Of a stretch of DNA of 64,000 nucleotides, positions 19,226-28,922 are shown piece by piece. The stretch spans positions 62,001-126,000 of the forward strand of contig JAQWOP010000024.1 of NCBI GenBank assembly GCA_029245795.1, written 5' to 3'. How positions within the stretch are numbered: the first letter of the stretch is position 1; each line of letters starts with the position of its first letter. The notes under the pieces are model-generated. The model was given only the letters and a program-made list of their open reading frames with translations. It was not told the DNA's origin and searched no databases. The position numbers and the translations under genes are program-made. The stretch is from Hyphomicrobiales bacterium. GTDB taxonomy: Bacteria > Pseudomonadota > Alphaproteobacteria > Rhizobiales > TMED25.

Positions 19226-19807
19226 TTAATTTCGATTTTTATTAAATTCAACCTGATCAGCTGTTAACTTAAAGCCAACAAGTATTTGATAATCCCCAGG
19301 ATCTTTTGACTGTTCAAAGTTTACCGTAAAATCACTATTAACATACTCAAACCTGGCAAGTGTCGCATCATCTGGGATATTAACATCAATATCTATATAT
19401 TTACGGGATATTACTTCTTTATTATTTTTAATAATTGCAACAAAAGCTGGAAGTGAATAAAGATTTCCAGACGCTTTCTGACCCAGTGATATTGTGCCTG
19501 TAATATATAAATCACCAACTGAATAATTTGGTTCAAAATTACAATTATAGTCGACCCTATCAACCCTTCCACGGTAAATTATATTAGAATCATCACTTGA
19601 TCCAAAATCCTTAAAATTAGTCATACTTATTGCATCTGCAAGTATCATAGGTGTTGAACATTGCTTTTCAGGTGATTTATCTTTACTGAATGGATTCATT
19701 TTATATTGATTGAGATCGGGCATACCAAGATTAGGCATACTAAAATCTGAAACAGTTTCACATGAAGTGAGAAAAAAAACTAAGAGTAGGGATAATATCT
19801 TTTTCAT
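19226..19807 (-). CDS. Conserved alphaproteobacterial lipoprotein of unknown function
   Basis: This 193-residue protein has a lipoprotein signal peptide: MKK, a hydrophobic run and lipobox LTSC with Cys16. After a linker rich in Met/Asn/Pro comes a domain with CSTPMILADAISMTNF, a second Cys in VDYNCNF, AFVAIIKNN, and a C-terminal DYQILVGFKLTADQVEFN. I recall similar lipoproteins across alphaproteobacteria without an assigned role. The beta-rich character suggests an envelope-exposed domain. No partner genes are informative. Confidence 0.8.
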   Translation of the reverse strand: MKKILSLLLVFFLTSCETVSDFSMPNLGMPDLNQYKMNPFSKDKSPEKQCSTPMILADAISMTNFKDFGSSDDSNIIYRGRVDRVDYNCNFEPNYSVGDLYITGTISLGQKASGNLYSLPAFVAIIKNNKEVISRKYIDIDVNIPDDATLARFEYVNSDFTVNFEQSKDPGDYQILVGFKLTADQVEFNKNRN

Positions 19808-19924
19808 TTGCTATTCGATTATTATATTTGAACATTTAATTTGATATCTATATTATTCATAATATCTAATATAATGCTATAGAAATTTATAGACTGATAT
19901 ACATATGTGGATAATAATCATTTT

Positions 19925-20884
19925 ATGAATGGAAATGTAATTAAAAAAAAATTAAATGTATATTTGGCTAACCCAAGAGGTTTCTGTGCCGGAGTAGAGA
20001 GAGCTATACAAATAGTAGAAAAATCTTTAATTGAATATGGAGCTCCGATCTACGTAAGACATGACATTGTGCATAATAATACAGTAGTAAATGATTTGAT
20101 AAAGAAAGGTGTCATCTTTGTTGAAGAATTAGATGAAATACCGAAAACAAATCAACCAATAATATTTTCTGCGCACGGGGTGGCAAATTCTGTTTTTAAA
20201 GATGCTGAATATAAAAATCTTAATTTTATAGATGCTACATGTCCTCTGGTTTCAAAGGTCCATATTGAAGCAAAGAAATTATATAAAGATGGTTATGAAA
20301 TACTTCTTATTGGTCATAGTAATCATCCAGAAGTAATAGGTACTATTGGACAATTGCCAGAAAATTCTATTAGTCTGATTGAAAATATTGATGATGCAAA
20401 CGAATATATTCCAATTGCTCCAGATAAGCTTGCCTATATCACCCAAACCACTCTATCAATTGATGATACAACAGAAATAGTTAATTTATTAAAATCTAAA
20501 TATCCTAGCATTAAATCACCCCATAAAAATGACATCTGCTACGCAACAACGAATAGACAAGAAGCAGTAAAGAAATTAGCAAGAATAGCGGATGTAATGT
20601 TTGTTGTTGGATCTAATCATAGCTCTAATTCTCTAAGGCTTGTAGAAGTTGGAAAAAGATCGGGATGCGAACAGTCTTATTTGATTGAAAATGCAAATAA
20701 AATAAATTGGGAGATCATTAATAATATAGAAAATTTATTTATTACTGCTGGTGCATCGGCTCCAGAAATATTAGTTGAGGAGATTATAAATAAAATTTCT
20801 AATAGATTTGATGTAAAATTAATAAATGACACTTTCACAGAAGAAAATATTAGCTTTAAATTACCAAATATAAAAAATAAATAA
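19925..20884 (+). CDS. ispH: 4-hydroxy-3-methylbut-2-enyl diphosphate reductase
   Basis: This is the last enzyme of the MEP pathway, an Fe-S reductase producing IPP and DMAPP. From the chosen ATG it has 319 residues. Cluster cysteines are in NPRGFCAGVERA, DATCPLV and the block NDICYATTNRQEAV; SSNSLRLVEV completes the active site. An in-frame GTG six codons upstream is an alternative start; neither has a strong Shine-Dalgarno. It is first in ispH-thrB-rnhA, an order I know from other alphaproteobacteria, and divergent from the lipoprotein gene. Confidence 0.95.
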   Translation: MNGNVIKKKLNVYLANPRGFCAGVERAIQIVEKSLIEYGAPIYVRHDIVHNNTVVNDLIKKGVIFVEELDEIPKTNQPIIFSAHGVANSVFKDAEYKNLNFIDATCPLVSKVHIEAKKLYKDGYEILLIGHSNHPEVIGTIGQLPENSISLIENIDDANEYIPIAPDKLAYITQTTLSIDDTTEIVNLLKSKYPSIKSPHKNDICYATTNRQEAVKKLARIADVMFVVGSNHSSNSLRLVEVGKRSGCEQSYLIENANKINWEIINNIENLFITAGASAPEILVEEIINKISNRFDVKLINDTFTEENISFKLPNIKNK

Positions 20885-20888
20885 TTCT

Positions 20889-21857
20889 ATGGCCGTTTAT
20901 ACAAAAGTATCCTTTGAAGACGCAAATAATTTTTTAGAGAAATATTATGATTTAGGGGATTTATTATCAATTAAAGAAATAACACAAGGCGTAGAAAATA
21001 CAAATTATATTATCGAAACAAAGTACAGTAGATATATACTCACATTATATGAGAATAGAGTGTCTTCAAAAGATATTCCCTTTTTTATTAACCTATTAGT
21101 GCATTTAGATAATAAAAATATTGAATGCCCAAAACCCATAACAATGAAAAATAAAAAATATACAGAGACTCTTAATGGACGGCATGCTGCTATTTTTAGT
21201 TTCTTGAATGGGAAATCTATAATCAATATTAAAAATGAACATTGCAGCCTAGTTGGGGAAACTTTAGCGAATATTCATCAAAAGACAAATAACCTAAAAA
21301 TACATAGGGAGAATAATTTATCTTTTAAACATTGGAGTAAATTATATAAATCTATTAAAAACCCTCTCACCAGTATAAAAGTAAATCTAGATAAAGAAAT
21401 AGTAAATGAATTAAATTTCCTAAATATAAACTGGCCTCAAAATCTTCCTTTAGGCATCATTCATGGTGATTTGTTTCCTGATAACATATTCTTTAATTCC
21501 TCTTCTCTTTCTGGAGTGATTGATTTCTATTTTGCATGTAACGAATTTTATGCATTTGATATAGCAATTTGTATTAATGCATGGTGTTTTGAAAAAGATA
21601 ACTCCTTCAATATAACAAAAGCTAAGCATCTACTTGAGGGATATAGAAACTATAGAGATTTATCTATAGAGGAATTAAAATATTTACCTATATTATGCAG
21701 AGGAAGCGCACTTCGCTTTCTTTTGACAAGAATAATTGATTGGCAAAGAGATGACAAAAAAGCTCTTGTGATTCCAAAAGATCCCATTGAATATTATAAT
21801 AAATTAAAATTTCACCAATCAGTTTCTAGTGTGAAAGATTATGGAATATATGAATAA
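20889..21857 (+). CDS. thrB: Homoserine kinase (ThrB2, choline-kinase-like type)
   Basis: This enzyme phosphorylates homoserine in threonine synthesis. The 322 residues belong to the aminoglycoside phosphotransferase-like fold, not the GHMP type: EITQGVENTNYII near the N-terminus and the Brenner motif IIHGDLFPDNIFF, followed by GVIDFYFA, with catalytic and metal-binding Asp residues. It starts 4 bp after ispH and overlaps rnhA. The next pathway step, thrC, lies about 3 kb away on the other strand. Confidence 0.94.
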   Translation: MAVYTKVSFEDANNFLEKYYDLGDLLSIKEITQGVENTNYIIETKYSRYILTLYENRVSSKDIPFFINLLVHLDNKNIECPKPITMKNKKYTETLNGRHAAIFSFLNGKSIINIKNEHCSLVGETLANIHQKTNNLKIHRENNLSFKHWSKLYKSIKNPLTSIKVNLDKEIVNELNFLNINWPQNLPLGIIHGDLFPDNIFFNSSSLSGVIDFYFACNEFYAFDIAICINAWCFEKDNSFNITKAKHLLEGYRNYRDLSIEELKYLPILCRGSALRFLLTRIIDWQRDDKKALVIPKDPIEYYNKLKFHQSVSSVKDYGIYE

Positions 21858-22296
21858 AACAGTTGAAATATACACAGATGGAGCCTGCTCAGGAAATCCT
21901 GGAATTGGAGGTTGGGGAGTGTATCTTATATATGGTGATAATAAGAAAGAAATATCAGGATCAGAATATAATACAACCAATAATCGTATGGAACTAAAAG
22001 CTGCTATTGAAGGTTTGAATGCCCTGAAAAGACCCTCAAATATTATTATCTATACTGACTCAGTTTATCTAAAAGATGGAATAACAAAATGGATTTTTAA
22101 CTGGCAAAAAAATGATTGGAAAAATTCTAATAAGAAAGATGTGAAAAATAAAGACCTGTGGATTTCTTTGATAGGTTCTGCAGAGATGCATCAAATTGAA
22201 TGGAAATGGGTTAAAGGGCATATTGGAAATGTTGGAAATGAAATAGCTGACAATCTTGCCACAAACGCAATATCTGATGCAAGATCTATTGAATGA
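21850..22296 (+). CDS. rnhA: Ribonuclease HI
   Basis: From the chosen ATG, which overlaps the thrB stop, this is a 148-residue RNase H with Asp10 in EIYTDGACSGNPG. Glu is in NNRMELKAA, Asp in IYTDSVYLKDGI, and the C-terminal HIGNVGNEIADNLA supplies the last acidic residue. A second in-frame ATG three codons upstream is possible. Its 3' end overlaps the convergent DsbD-N gene by 11 bp. Together with rnhB the cell has both RNase H types. Confidence 0.96.
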   Translation: MNKTVEIYTDGACSGNPGIGGWGVYLIYGDNKKEISGSEYNTTNNRMELKAAIEGLNALKRPSNIIIYTDSVYLKDGITKWIFNWQKNDWKNSNKKDVKNKDLWISLIGSAEMHQIEWKWVKGHIGNVGNEIADNLATNAISDARSIE

Positions 22297-23131
22297 AGAA
22301 ATCCTCTAAAAAGTATTCTGTTTTGAGAAATATTATTGCTGAAATTCTTTCTCCTTCAATTTTTGCGCTCTTATAAAAACTTCTAAAACTAAATTTATAT
22401 TCTTTATAGTATTCCTTTGCATCCTCCATATCAAAAAACTGAAAATTATCAGACCCATCAATAATGATACCCTTAACGCTCTCAGAAAATTTAATTTTAA
22501 TATAGTCGCTTCCACCAATATTCAATATTCTTGCATTACTAATAACTTTTTGATCAGCATGTCTATATTTTGGAACACTTAATAAAGCTTTCTTGAGGAA
22601 TTTATTAGTATTATTTTTATAATTTTCTATATTATTTATTATTTTGAGTTTTATTCTATCTTGTATTGGGACACAAATATCACTGCAAACTCCATATTCT
22701 ATATTTAAACCCATATCTATTAAACCACCTTTATTTGTTAACTGTAATTCAATTGGAATTACTAAGTCATCTTTATAAGCATAATTTATTCCATACTTAT
22801 CTTTAATTATATATGGGACAGGCCATTGAATATTGTATTTTATAAGTTCTGGATGCTCATCAATCTTAATAGATGGTTCAAGGCCTGTATCACCTGGATT
22901 TTTCCAATAAGTATAGCTATCTTTATCTAGCTTTATATTAAGGCCTATCAAAAGCTTATTATCTATTACTTCAGATAATATGACTCTTATATTTGAATTA
23001 TGATTAGCTTGCCATTTAGTATTATCAGGAATAACACTAATTTTATTAACTATCGCTAATAATATAATTAATAGGATAAAACTTATATTATATATATTAT
23101 TTTTATTTATCTTTTCTTTGATCTGCATCAT
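22286..23131 (-). CDS. DsbD N-terminal-domain-like periplasmic protein (ScsB/DsbD alpha type)
   Basis: About 281 residues: a short basic N-terminus, one hydrophobic helix (roughly 15-32), then a domain with YTYWKNPGDTGLEPSI and YGVCSDICVPIQDRIKL. The CX3C pair and WxxPGD element match the N-terminal domain of DsbD/ScsB, which passes reducing power to periplasmic thiol proteins. The membrane and thioredoxin domains of DsbD are absent, so it acts with something else or as a stand-alone protein (inference). An upstream extension of the frame runs into the acetyltransferase gene; I start at the first of two adjacent ATGs. Confidence 0.78.
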   Translation of the reverse strand: MMQIKEKINKNNIYNISFILLIILLAIVNKISVIPDNTKWQANHNSNIRVILSEVIDNKLLIGLNIKLDKDSYTYWKNPGDTGLEPSIKIDEHPELIKYNIQWPVPYIIKDKYGINYAYKDDLVIPIELQLTNKGGLIDMGLNIEYGVCSDICVPIQDRIKLKIINNIENYKNNTNKFLKKALLSVPKYRHADQKVISNARILNIGGSDYIKIKFSESVKGIIIDGSDNFQFFDMEDAKEYYKEYKFSFRSFYKSAKIEGERISAIIFLKTEYFLEDFFIQ

Positions 23132-23690
23132 ATTTTTTTTTAGTGATCCCAAACAATATATGGTCTTCCCAACGACCATTTATTCTAAGATAATCAGTTG
23201 CATATCCCTCTTTAGTAAAACCAAGCCTTAGTAATAATTTATTTGATGGAATATTATCTGGCAAACAAGCTGCTTCGATCCTATTAATATTATATTGATT
23301 GAATAAGCAACTAATCAATAAACTCAATGCTTTTGTCATATACCCTTTATTTGAAAAATTTTCACCTACCCAATAACCAATTGTGCAGCTTTGAGATATT
23401 CCTTTTTTTATATTGAATACATTAATACCGCCAAGTAATAGATGATTTTTATCAAAAATAAAGAAAGAATACTGCGTGTTATTTCTTTTTCTTTGGGAAT
23501 AGATCCATAGAAGTCTAATGTATCTTCTTAAACTATGTTCTCCTATATGCCAGGTAGGTTCCCAAGGTGTAAGAAAAGTTCTACTTTTTTCTCTTATTTG
23601 ACTCCATTTATTATAATCAATCAAAGAAGGAGATCTAAGATAAATATCCTCAGAGAGAATTTGAGCTTTTTTATTATAGAAATTAAGCAA
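23103..23690 (-). CDS. rimJ: GNAT acetyltransferase, RimJ/RimL type
   Basis: This 195-residue protein is an N-acetyltransferase related to those modifying ribosomal protein N-termini. It has LRSPSLIDYNKWSQIREKS, then LLGGINVFNIKKGISQSCT, and the acetyl-CoA loop YWVGENFSNKGYMTKAL followed by INRIEAACLPDNIPSNKLL, all in family order. It lies just behind the M16 peptidase gene, as in many alphaproteobacteria. The true substrate is unknown. It overlaps the start of the next gene by about 29 bp. Confidence 0.88.
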   Translation of the reverse strand: MLNFYNKKAQILSEDIYLRSPSLIDYNKWSQIREKSRTFLTPWEPTWHIGEHSLRRYIRLLWIYSQRKRNNTQYSFFIFDKNHLLLGGINVFNIKKGISQSCTIGYWVGENFSNKGYMTKALSLLISCLFNQYNINRIEAACLPDNIPSNKLLLRLGFTKEGYATDYLRINGRWEDHILFGITKKKYDADQRKDK

Positions 23691-23705
23691 TTAAATTACC
23701 TAATG

Positions 23706-24965
23706 TTATTCATAAAAACTACGAATTTTAGTTATTTCATCAAGCTCCGAAATGGCTCCTAAGGCACTTATAGTCATCTTCTCAGGTTTGAATGTATTAC
23801 CTATAAATTCGTTGATATCTTTTTTATTAATATTATCAATTTTTTCAAGCATTTCATTCATATCTAGTAACTTATCATATATGGACATCTGCCTTGCAAT
23901 TTGATTCATTCTAGCAACAGGATTTTCTGATGATATAAGAAGTCCAGCTCTAATTTGTTTTTTTGCTTTCTGAATTTCTTCATCAGTAATGTTCAGAGCA
24001 CTATTTTTTATTTCTTGGGCCACAGAAATACTATACTCTTTTACCTTATCAGGAGAAGTTGCTGAATATATTCCAAATACGCCCGTATCTTTATAGCTAG
24101 ATGAAAATGAAAATACAGAGTAAGCAAGACCTAAATTTTCACGTATATTTTGGAATAGTCTGGATGACATACCTCCTCCTAATATATTAGAAAAAACATG
24201 AGAAACATATAATTGACTATCATGATATGAACATCCCTCGAAAGCATATATTATATGCGCCTGTTCTATATCTCTAATTTCTCTTATTTCATTTGGCTTA
24301 TAGCTTGCTATATTGGCTTTTGGTGATTTAGTGCTTTCCAATTTTGAAAGATGTTTTTCGCATAAATTATGTAAATTACCGTGATCAACTGCTCCTGTTG
24401 CTACAATTATAATATTATCAGAATGATAAAACTTATTTAGGTATGAAATCAATTTTTCTGAATCAATATTTAGTAAAGTCTCCTTATTACCAAGTATTGA
24501 CCTGCCTATTGCTTGATCATGATAAGCCGCACTTTGGAAATTTTCAAAAACCATATCATCTGGAGAGTCTAAAGTTGCGGCAAGCTCTTGAAGAATGACA
24601 CTTTTTTCTTTTTTTAACTCATTAGGATCAAAAACCGAATTTTGAATGATATCTGATAATATTGAGACACCTATTTCAAGGTCATTTTTTAACAACCTTA
24701 CATAATAGGAAGTTCTCTCAACGCTAGTTGAAGCATTTATATCTCCACCTACATTTTCTATTTCTAATGCGATTTGCTTAGAAGTTCTTCCTTTAGTTCC
24801 TTTAAAAGCCATATGCTCTAAAAGATGAGAAATACCTTGCTCATCTTCTTTTTCATTCCTAGAACCAACTTCAATCCATATACCAAGGGATACAGAACTA
24901 AAATTTTGCATACTATGGGAAATAATTTTTATATTATTTGTTAAGCTACTAATAGTTGTTGTCAT
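23706..24965 (-). CDS. M16 zinc peptidase (mitochondrial-processing-peptidase-like)
   Basis: This 419-residue pitrilysin-family metalloprotease has the inverted zinc motif HLLEH at 47-51 and AFKGTKGRTSKQIALEIE downstream. ERTSYYVRLLKNDLE follows, and the C-terminal half has GGGMSSRLFQNIRENLGLAYSV. This is the single-chain form close to the ancestor of mitochondrial processing peptidase; the substrate in bacteria is not established. It follows thrC by 4 bp and precedes rimJ, a conserved order. Confidence 0.94.
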   Translation of the reverse strand: MTTTISSLTNNIKIISHSMQNFSSVSLGIWIEVGSRNEKEDEQGISHLLEHMAFKGTKGRTSKQIALEIENVGGDINASTSVERTSYYVRLLKNDLEIGVSILSDIIQNSVFDPNELKKEKSVILQELAATLDSPDDMVFENFQSAAYHDQAIGRSILGNKETLLNIDSEKLISYLNKFYHSDNIIIVATGAVDHGNLHNLCEKHLSKLESTKSPKANIASYKPNEIREIRDIEQAHIIYAFEGCSYHDSQLYVSHVFSNILGGGMSSRLFQNIRENLGLAYSVFSFSSSYKDTGVFGIYSATSPDKVKEYSISVAQEIKNSALNITDEEIQKAKKQIRAGLLISSENPVARMNQIARQMSIYDKLLDMNEMLEKIDNINKKDINEFIGNTFKPEKMTISALGAISELDEITKIRSFYE

Positions 24966-24969
24966 TTAA

Positions 24970-26355
24970 TTACCTTCTAAAGTTTGAGAGTATATTATTT
25001 TTAATTAGACTTATATCATTTTTCATATTTTTAATATCCTCTGGCAAGTTAAATATATTCTTATTGTTTGCTGGCAGTTCAGCTTCAATTCCAATTGCCT
25101 CACGAACAGCTTCAGGAAATTTTGCAGGATGTGCAGTTGAGAGTATAATTGAGTTGGTATAATTATTTTTATTAGAGACTCCAATAGCTACAGCAGTATG
25201 TGGATCAAGAATTAGATTATGTTGATCATAAATCTTTTTGATAATATCTATTGTTTCGATTTGTTCTATTGAACCAGCTTCAAATGTAGTATTTAAATTC
25301 AAAAGCTCCTCCTCATTAAGTGAGAATTCACCTCTTGTAACTAATTCATCCATCATTTGACTTAATCTTTTTATATCTTGATTCACTAGATCATACAAAA
25401 GCCTTTCAAAATTACTTGAAATCTGGATATCCATAGATGGAGAATTTGTTTGGATGGCTTCTAATATGTTGTATCTACCTGTATTCAAACATCTTTCTAG
25501 TATATTATTCACATTGGTTGCAATAACTAATTTTCCCATCTCCAATCCCATTTTTTTTGCTATATATCCAGCATAAATATCCCCAAAATTACCAGTTGGC
25601 ACAATAATATCTGGGTTTTTTTTATATTTAGGATTCTGTGAAATAGCTGAAAAATAATATATTATTTGAATCATAATTCTTGCCCAGTTTATTGAATTAA
25701 CAGCTGTCAGATGGACAGATTGTGAAAAGGCTTTATCTTTGAAAAGAGATTTGACAATATTTTGGCAATCATCAAAATTTCCATCAATTGAGATTATATT
25801 TATATTATTTGCTTGCGAGGTTGACATAAATCTTCTTTGAACTTCAGATATCTTATCTTTTGGAAATAATACATATAAATCAATATTCTCTTTATCTGCA
25901 AAAGATGCTACTGCAGCTCCACCAGTATCGCCAGATGTAGCGCATATTATAGAAGCCCTACTATTATTTTTTGAAAGAACTTCTTCAATCATTCTAGATA
26001 ATAATTGCATTGCAATATCTTTGAAAGCAAGAGTGGGACCATGATATAATTCTAGGATAGAAGTATTTTCATCTAAATTTATTAAGGGGGTGATCTTATT
26101 ATTATTAAAAGATTCATAAGCCTCGTGAACCATTTTTTCTAATAAATCATCACTAAATGTATCCTGAGTAAATAGTTTAATTAATCTTATGGCAATAGAC
26201 TTGTAATCCATCACTAATATATCTTGCATATCAGACTGGCTTATAGTTGGCACTTCATTTGGAATAAATAAACCACCATCATCAGCTAGACCTTTTAGAA
26301 GAATCTCTTCAAAAGTATATTTGTCTTTATTATTTCTTGTACTAATGTAATACAT
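24970..26355 (-). CDS. thrC: Threonine synthase
   Basis: This PLP enzyme converts O-phosphohomoserine to threonine. From the chosen ATG it has 461 residues: MYYISTRNNKDKYTFEEIL, then the PLP-lysine block LYHGPTLAFKDIAMQ, CATSGDTGGAAVASF and PTGNFGDIYAGYIAKKMG. The reading frame extends 26 codons upstream into SURF1, but family homology starts at the chosen ATG, 2 bp after the SURF1 stop. It completes the pathway with thrB. Confidence 0.97.
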   Translation of the reverse strand: MYYISTRNNKDKYTFEEILLKGLADDGGLFIPNEVPTISQSDMQDILVMDYKSIAIRLIKLFTQDTFSDDLLEKMVHEAYESFNNNKITPLINLDENTSILELYHGPTLAFKDIAMQLLSRMIEEVLSKNNSRASIICATSGDTGGAAVASFADKENIDLYVLFPKDKISEVQRRFMSTSQANNINIISIDGNFDDCQNIVKSLFKDKAFSQSVHLTAVNSINWARIMIQIIYYFSAISQNPKYKKNPDIIVPTGNFGDIYAGYIAKKMGLEMGKLVIATNVNNILERCLNTGRYNILEAIQTNSPSMDIQISSNFERLLYDLVNQDIKRLSQMMDELVTRGEFSLNEEELLNLNTTFEAGSIEQIETIDIIKKIYDQHNLILDPHTAVAIGVSNKNNYTNSIILSTAHPAKFPEAVREAIGIEAELPANNKNIFNLPEDIKNMKNDISLIKNNILSNFRR

Positions 26356-26357
26356 TT

Positions 26358-27083
26358 TCAATGATTTTTTTTTCTTCTTTTTATTCTGGAATAAAAATAT
26401 ATAAATAATAGACTCGTTGCAAGACCATACCATGTTATTGCATAAGAAAGATGATTATCTGGGAATTCTAATCTTGTTTCATTTGATTGAGGAATTAATT
26501 GATTTGATGTAACTAAATCAACATAATAGGGCTCTATCCTATTCATATTAAATATCTGTTTTATATCATCTTTTATTATTGAATATAGTATCTTATTTTG
26601 AAAGTCTGTCTTTGGTGTAAAAATATTTCTTTCCTCAAAATTTTTAATATACCCAATTATTGGTCCCTTTTCTTTCTTATTGAAATTTGTTAATTTGAAA
26701 TTTTGAATTATATTTTGAGGTACGAATCCCCTATTTATGACTATAAACTCTCCATTTGATGTTATAAATGGGTTTAAAACCCAATACCCAGCCCCACCAT
26801 ATTTACCTCGGGGATCTGATAGATGGGTAAAGATATATAATTCTTTCTCAAAATCATAGTTACCAGTAAGAGCAACTTTCCTATATAACCACTCATTGAT
26901 ATTAGTTTGATTTATATCTATATTTTGAAAGTCTTCTTCAGAAAGATTTACTCTTTCTAATTTCTCAAATAGTTGATTCTTTTGCTCCTTCCTATCTATT
27001 TGCCATGAACCAAGAATTATTAAAATAATAAAACTAAGTAAAATAATACTATTTACTAAAATACTCTTTATTTTATTCATCAT
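26358..27083 (-). CDS. SURF1-family cytochrome oxidase assembly protein
   Basis: This 241-residue inner-membrane protein helps insert heme a into subunit I of cytochrome oxidase. One N-terminal (about 8-24) and one C-terminal (about 210-230) membrane segment flank a periplasmic domain with GSWQIDRKEQKN and LTGNYDFEKELYIF. GGAGYWVLNPF and the block VINRGFVPQ follow, and the tail has NHLSYAITWYGLA. These are standard SURF1 landmarks. It sits between DUF983 and thrC. Confidence 0.93.
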   Translation of the reverse strand: MMNKIKSILVNSIILLSFIILIILGSWQIDRKEQKNQLFEKLERVNLSEEDFQNIDINQTNINEWLYRKVALTGNYDFEKELYIFTHLSDPRGKYGGAGYWVLNPFITSNGEFIVINRGFVPQNIIQNFKLTNFNKKEKGPIIGYIKNFEERNIFTPKTDFQNKILYSIIKDDIKQIFNMNRIEPYYVDLVTSNQLIPQSNETRLEFPDNHLSYAITWYGLATSLLFIYFYSRIKRRKKNH

Positions 27084-27084
27084 A

Positions 27085-27450
27085 TTAAATATCTTTTTGG
27101 TTTCTTCTTAATTCATATCCAATATATAAAAAGAAACTTTTTATAGGTCTAGTAAATATTATTGAAAGAATGATAGTTGCAGGTATCCATATAATAATGT
27201 GTGTGTATAAGGATGGTTTGTAATTTATTTCTGTTAAAATTAGACCACACATAATAATAATACCGACAATCAATATAACAAAGAAATTATCTGCGTCTCC
27301 TAAATTATATTTGGAAAAATCTTCTGAGCAGTTAGGACACTCTTTTTTTAATATGACTATATTATTAAAAATACTATCTTTTAAACATGATGGACATAGA
27401 CCTAAAAATATTATTTTCAAAAGATCAAATATTGCTCTATATCTGTTCAC
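27085..27450 (-). CDS. DUF983 family membrane protein
   Basis: This 121-residue protein has two CxxC-like pairs near the N-terminus (LCPSCLKDSIF and ECPNCSEDFSKYNLGDADNF) that could bind zinc, then two or three hydrophobic helices. This is the DUF983 pattern; the gene is regularly found in alphaproteobacterial oxidase clusters between ctaE and SURF1, so a role in oxidase assembly is plausible but unproven. Confidence 0.87.
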   Translation of the reverse strand: MNRYRAIFDLLKIIFLGLCPSCLKDSIFNNIVILKKECPNCSEDFSKYNLGDADNFFVILIVGIIIMCGLILTEINYKPSLYTHIIIWIPATIILSIIFTRPIKSFFLYIGYELRRNQKDI

Positions 27451-27475
27451 TTAATAAGCTTTAACATGTTGAATT

Positions 27476-28309
27476 CTAATGGGGTACTATATCCCCAGCT
27501 CCCCAGACATATATAGCAGCAAAAAGAAATAACCAGACAACGTCAACAAAGTGCCAATACCAAGCAGCTGCCTCAAAACCAAAATGTTGATCTTTGTTAA
27601 AATGTCCTGCCTTAGTCCTCAAACTACAAACCATTAAAAATATAGTCCCAACTAAAACATGAAACCCATGAAAACCAGTAGCCATAAAGAAAGTAGCTCC
27701 ATATATATGGCCAGAGAAATTGAAAGTCGCATGGCTATACTCATATGCCTGTACACAAGTAAAAATTGCACCTAGTCCAACTGTTAACAACAAACCAAGT
27801 CTCAAACCTTTACGGTTATTATGTAACAAGGAGTGATGTGCCCAAGTTACAGCCGTTCCAGAGGTTAATAAAATTAGTGTATTTAGAAGAGGCAAATGCC
27901 ATGGATCAAAGGTTGCTATTGCATCAGGAGGCCAGTGACCCCCTGTTAATTCTGTTCTTAAATATTGCGGTAAATCTCCAGCATATAGTGAGGCATCAAA
28001 GTATGACCAAAACCATGCAACAAAAAACATAACCTCTGATGCAATAAACATTATCATACCATATCTTAGGTGAATTTGAACTACTGGCGTATGATCTCCA
28101 TTATGAGCTTCTTTAATTACTTCTCTCCACCAACCATACATTGTAAAAATTACAGCAAGAAGACCAATAATAAGAAGCCAGTAACTATCTTGATGGAAAT
28201 ATATGACCGCACCAATAGCAGTTATAAAGGCAGATAATGCACCTATAATTGGCCATGGACTTGGATCAACTAAATGATAGTCATGATTTTTTGAATGTAT
28301 GTCACTCAT
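27476..28309 (-). CDS. ctaE: Cytochrome c oxidase subunit III
   Basis: This 277-residue integral membrane subunit has about seven hydrophobic helices. Signature segments are YHLVDPSPWPIIG, GMIMFIASEVMFFVAWFWSYF and WPPDAIATFDPWHLPLLNT. The C-terminal part reads FHGFHVLVGTIFL followed by EAAAWYWHFVDVVWLFLF, ending in a short polar tail. It supports proton uptake and stability of subunit I. It follows ctaG by about 61 bp. Confidence 0.98.
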   Translation of the reverse strand: MSDIHSKNHDYHLVDPSPWPIIGALSAFITAIGAVIYFHQDSYWLLIIGLLAVIFTMYGWWREVIKEAHNGDHTPVVQIHLRYGMIMFIASEVMFFVAWFWSYFDASLYAGDLPQYLRTELTGGHWPPDAIATFDPWHLPLLNTLILLTSGTAVTWAHHSLLHNNRKGLRLGLLLTVGLGAIFTCVQAYEYSHATFNFSGHIYGATFFMATGFHGFHVLVGTIFLMVCSLRTKAGHFNKDQHFGFEAAAWYWHFVDVVWLFLFAAIYVWGAGDIVPH

Positions 28310-28370
28310 TTTGGTAATCTCGTGGTCTGATGATGTTTACTGAATTTTCTTTATTATATACAATAATTTC

Positions 28371-28907
28371 CTACAATAAATCCTTATTTTTGAAAAATGT
28401 ATATGAAATAGTAATTGTATCAACATTTTTTAATTCTTTATCCCTATCAATGGCAGGATCAATGTAATAAGTTAGTGGCATTTTAATCTCTTCATTTGGT
28501 TTGAGCTCCTGCCCAGTAAAACAAAAACACTCAACCTTCAATATATAGGCAGCGGCTTCAGCTGGAATTATATTATATGTTGCAACTCCATTTGTTTGAT
28601 ATGGGGATGCATTTTTTGCATTATAATATGTATGTTTATTGTCACCAATCATGATGACATCTGACACTTTTTCTGGCTCGACATGCCAATTAAGATCACT
28701 AGAAATATTGACATCGTATCTAATGATAAACTCTCTCTCACCTATATCAGAAGAAACAACATTAATAACTCTAGGTGTTCCCTTATAACCTGTAACTTTG
28801 CAAAACAAATCATATAACGGAACTGCTGCAAGAGACAGAGCACCCATAGATAATATTATAGCTATACATAATAAAAGGATCTTACTATTACTTTTTATAT
28901 TTTTCAT
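28371..28907 (-). CDS. ctaG: Cytochrome c oxidase assembly protein CtaG (Cox11)
   Basis: This copper-delivery protein inserts CuB into subunit I. In 178 residues it has one N-terminal membrane anchor (about 9-27), then VPLYDLFCKVTGYKGTPR, and the copper motif CFCF in VECFCFTGQELKPNE with MPLTYYIDPAID after it. This is the typical Cox11 layout with all copper cysteines present. It lies behind the small membrane-protein gene and ctaB. Confidence 0.97.
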   Translation of the reverse strand: MKNIKSNSKILLLCIAIILSMGALSLAAVPLYDLFCKVTGYKGTPRVINVVSSDIGEREFIIRYDVNISSDLNWHVEPEKVSDVIMIGDNKHTYYNAKNASPYQTNGVATYNIIPAEAAAYILKVECFCFTGQELKPNEEIKMPLTYYIDPAIDRDKELKNVDTITISYTFFKNKDLL

Positions 28908-28922
28908 AAGTTTCGTTATAAT

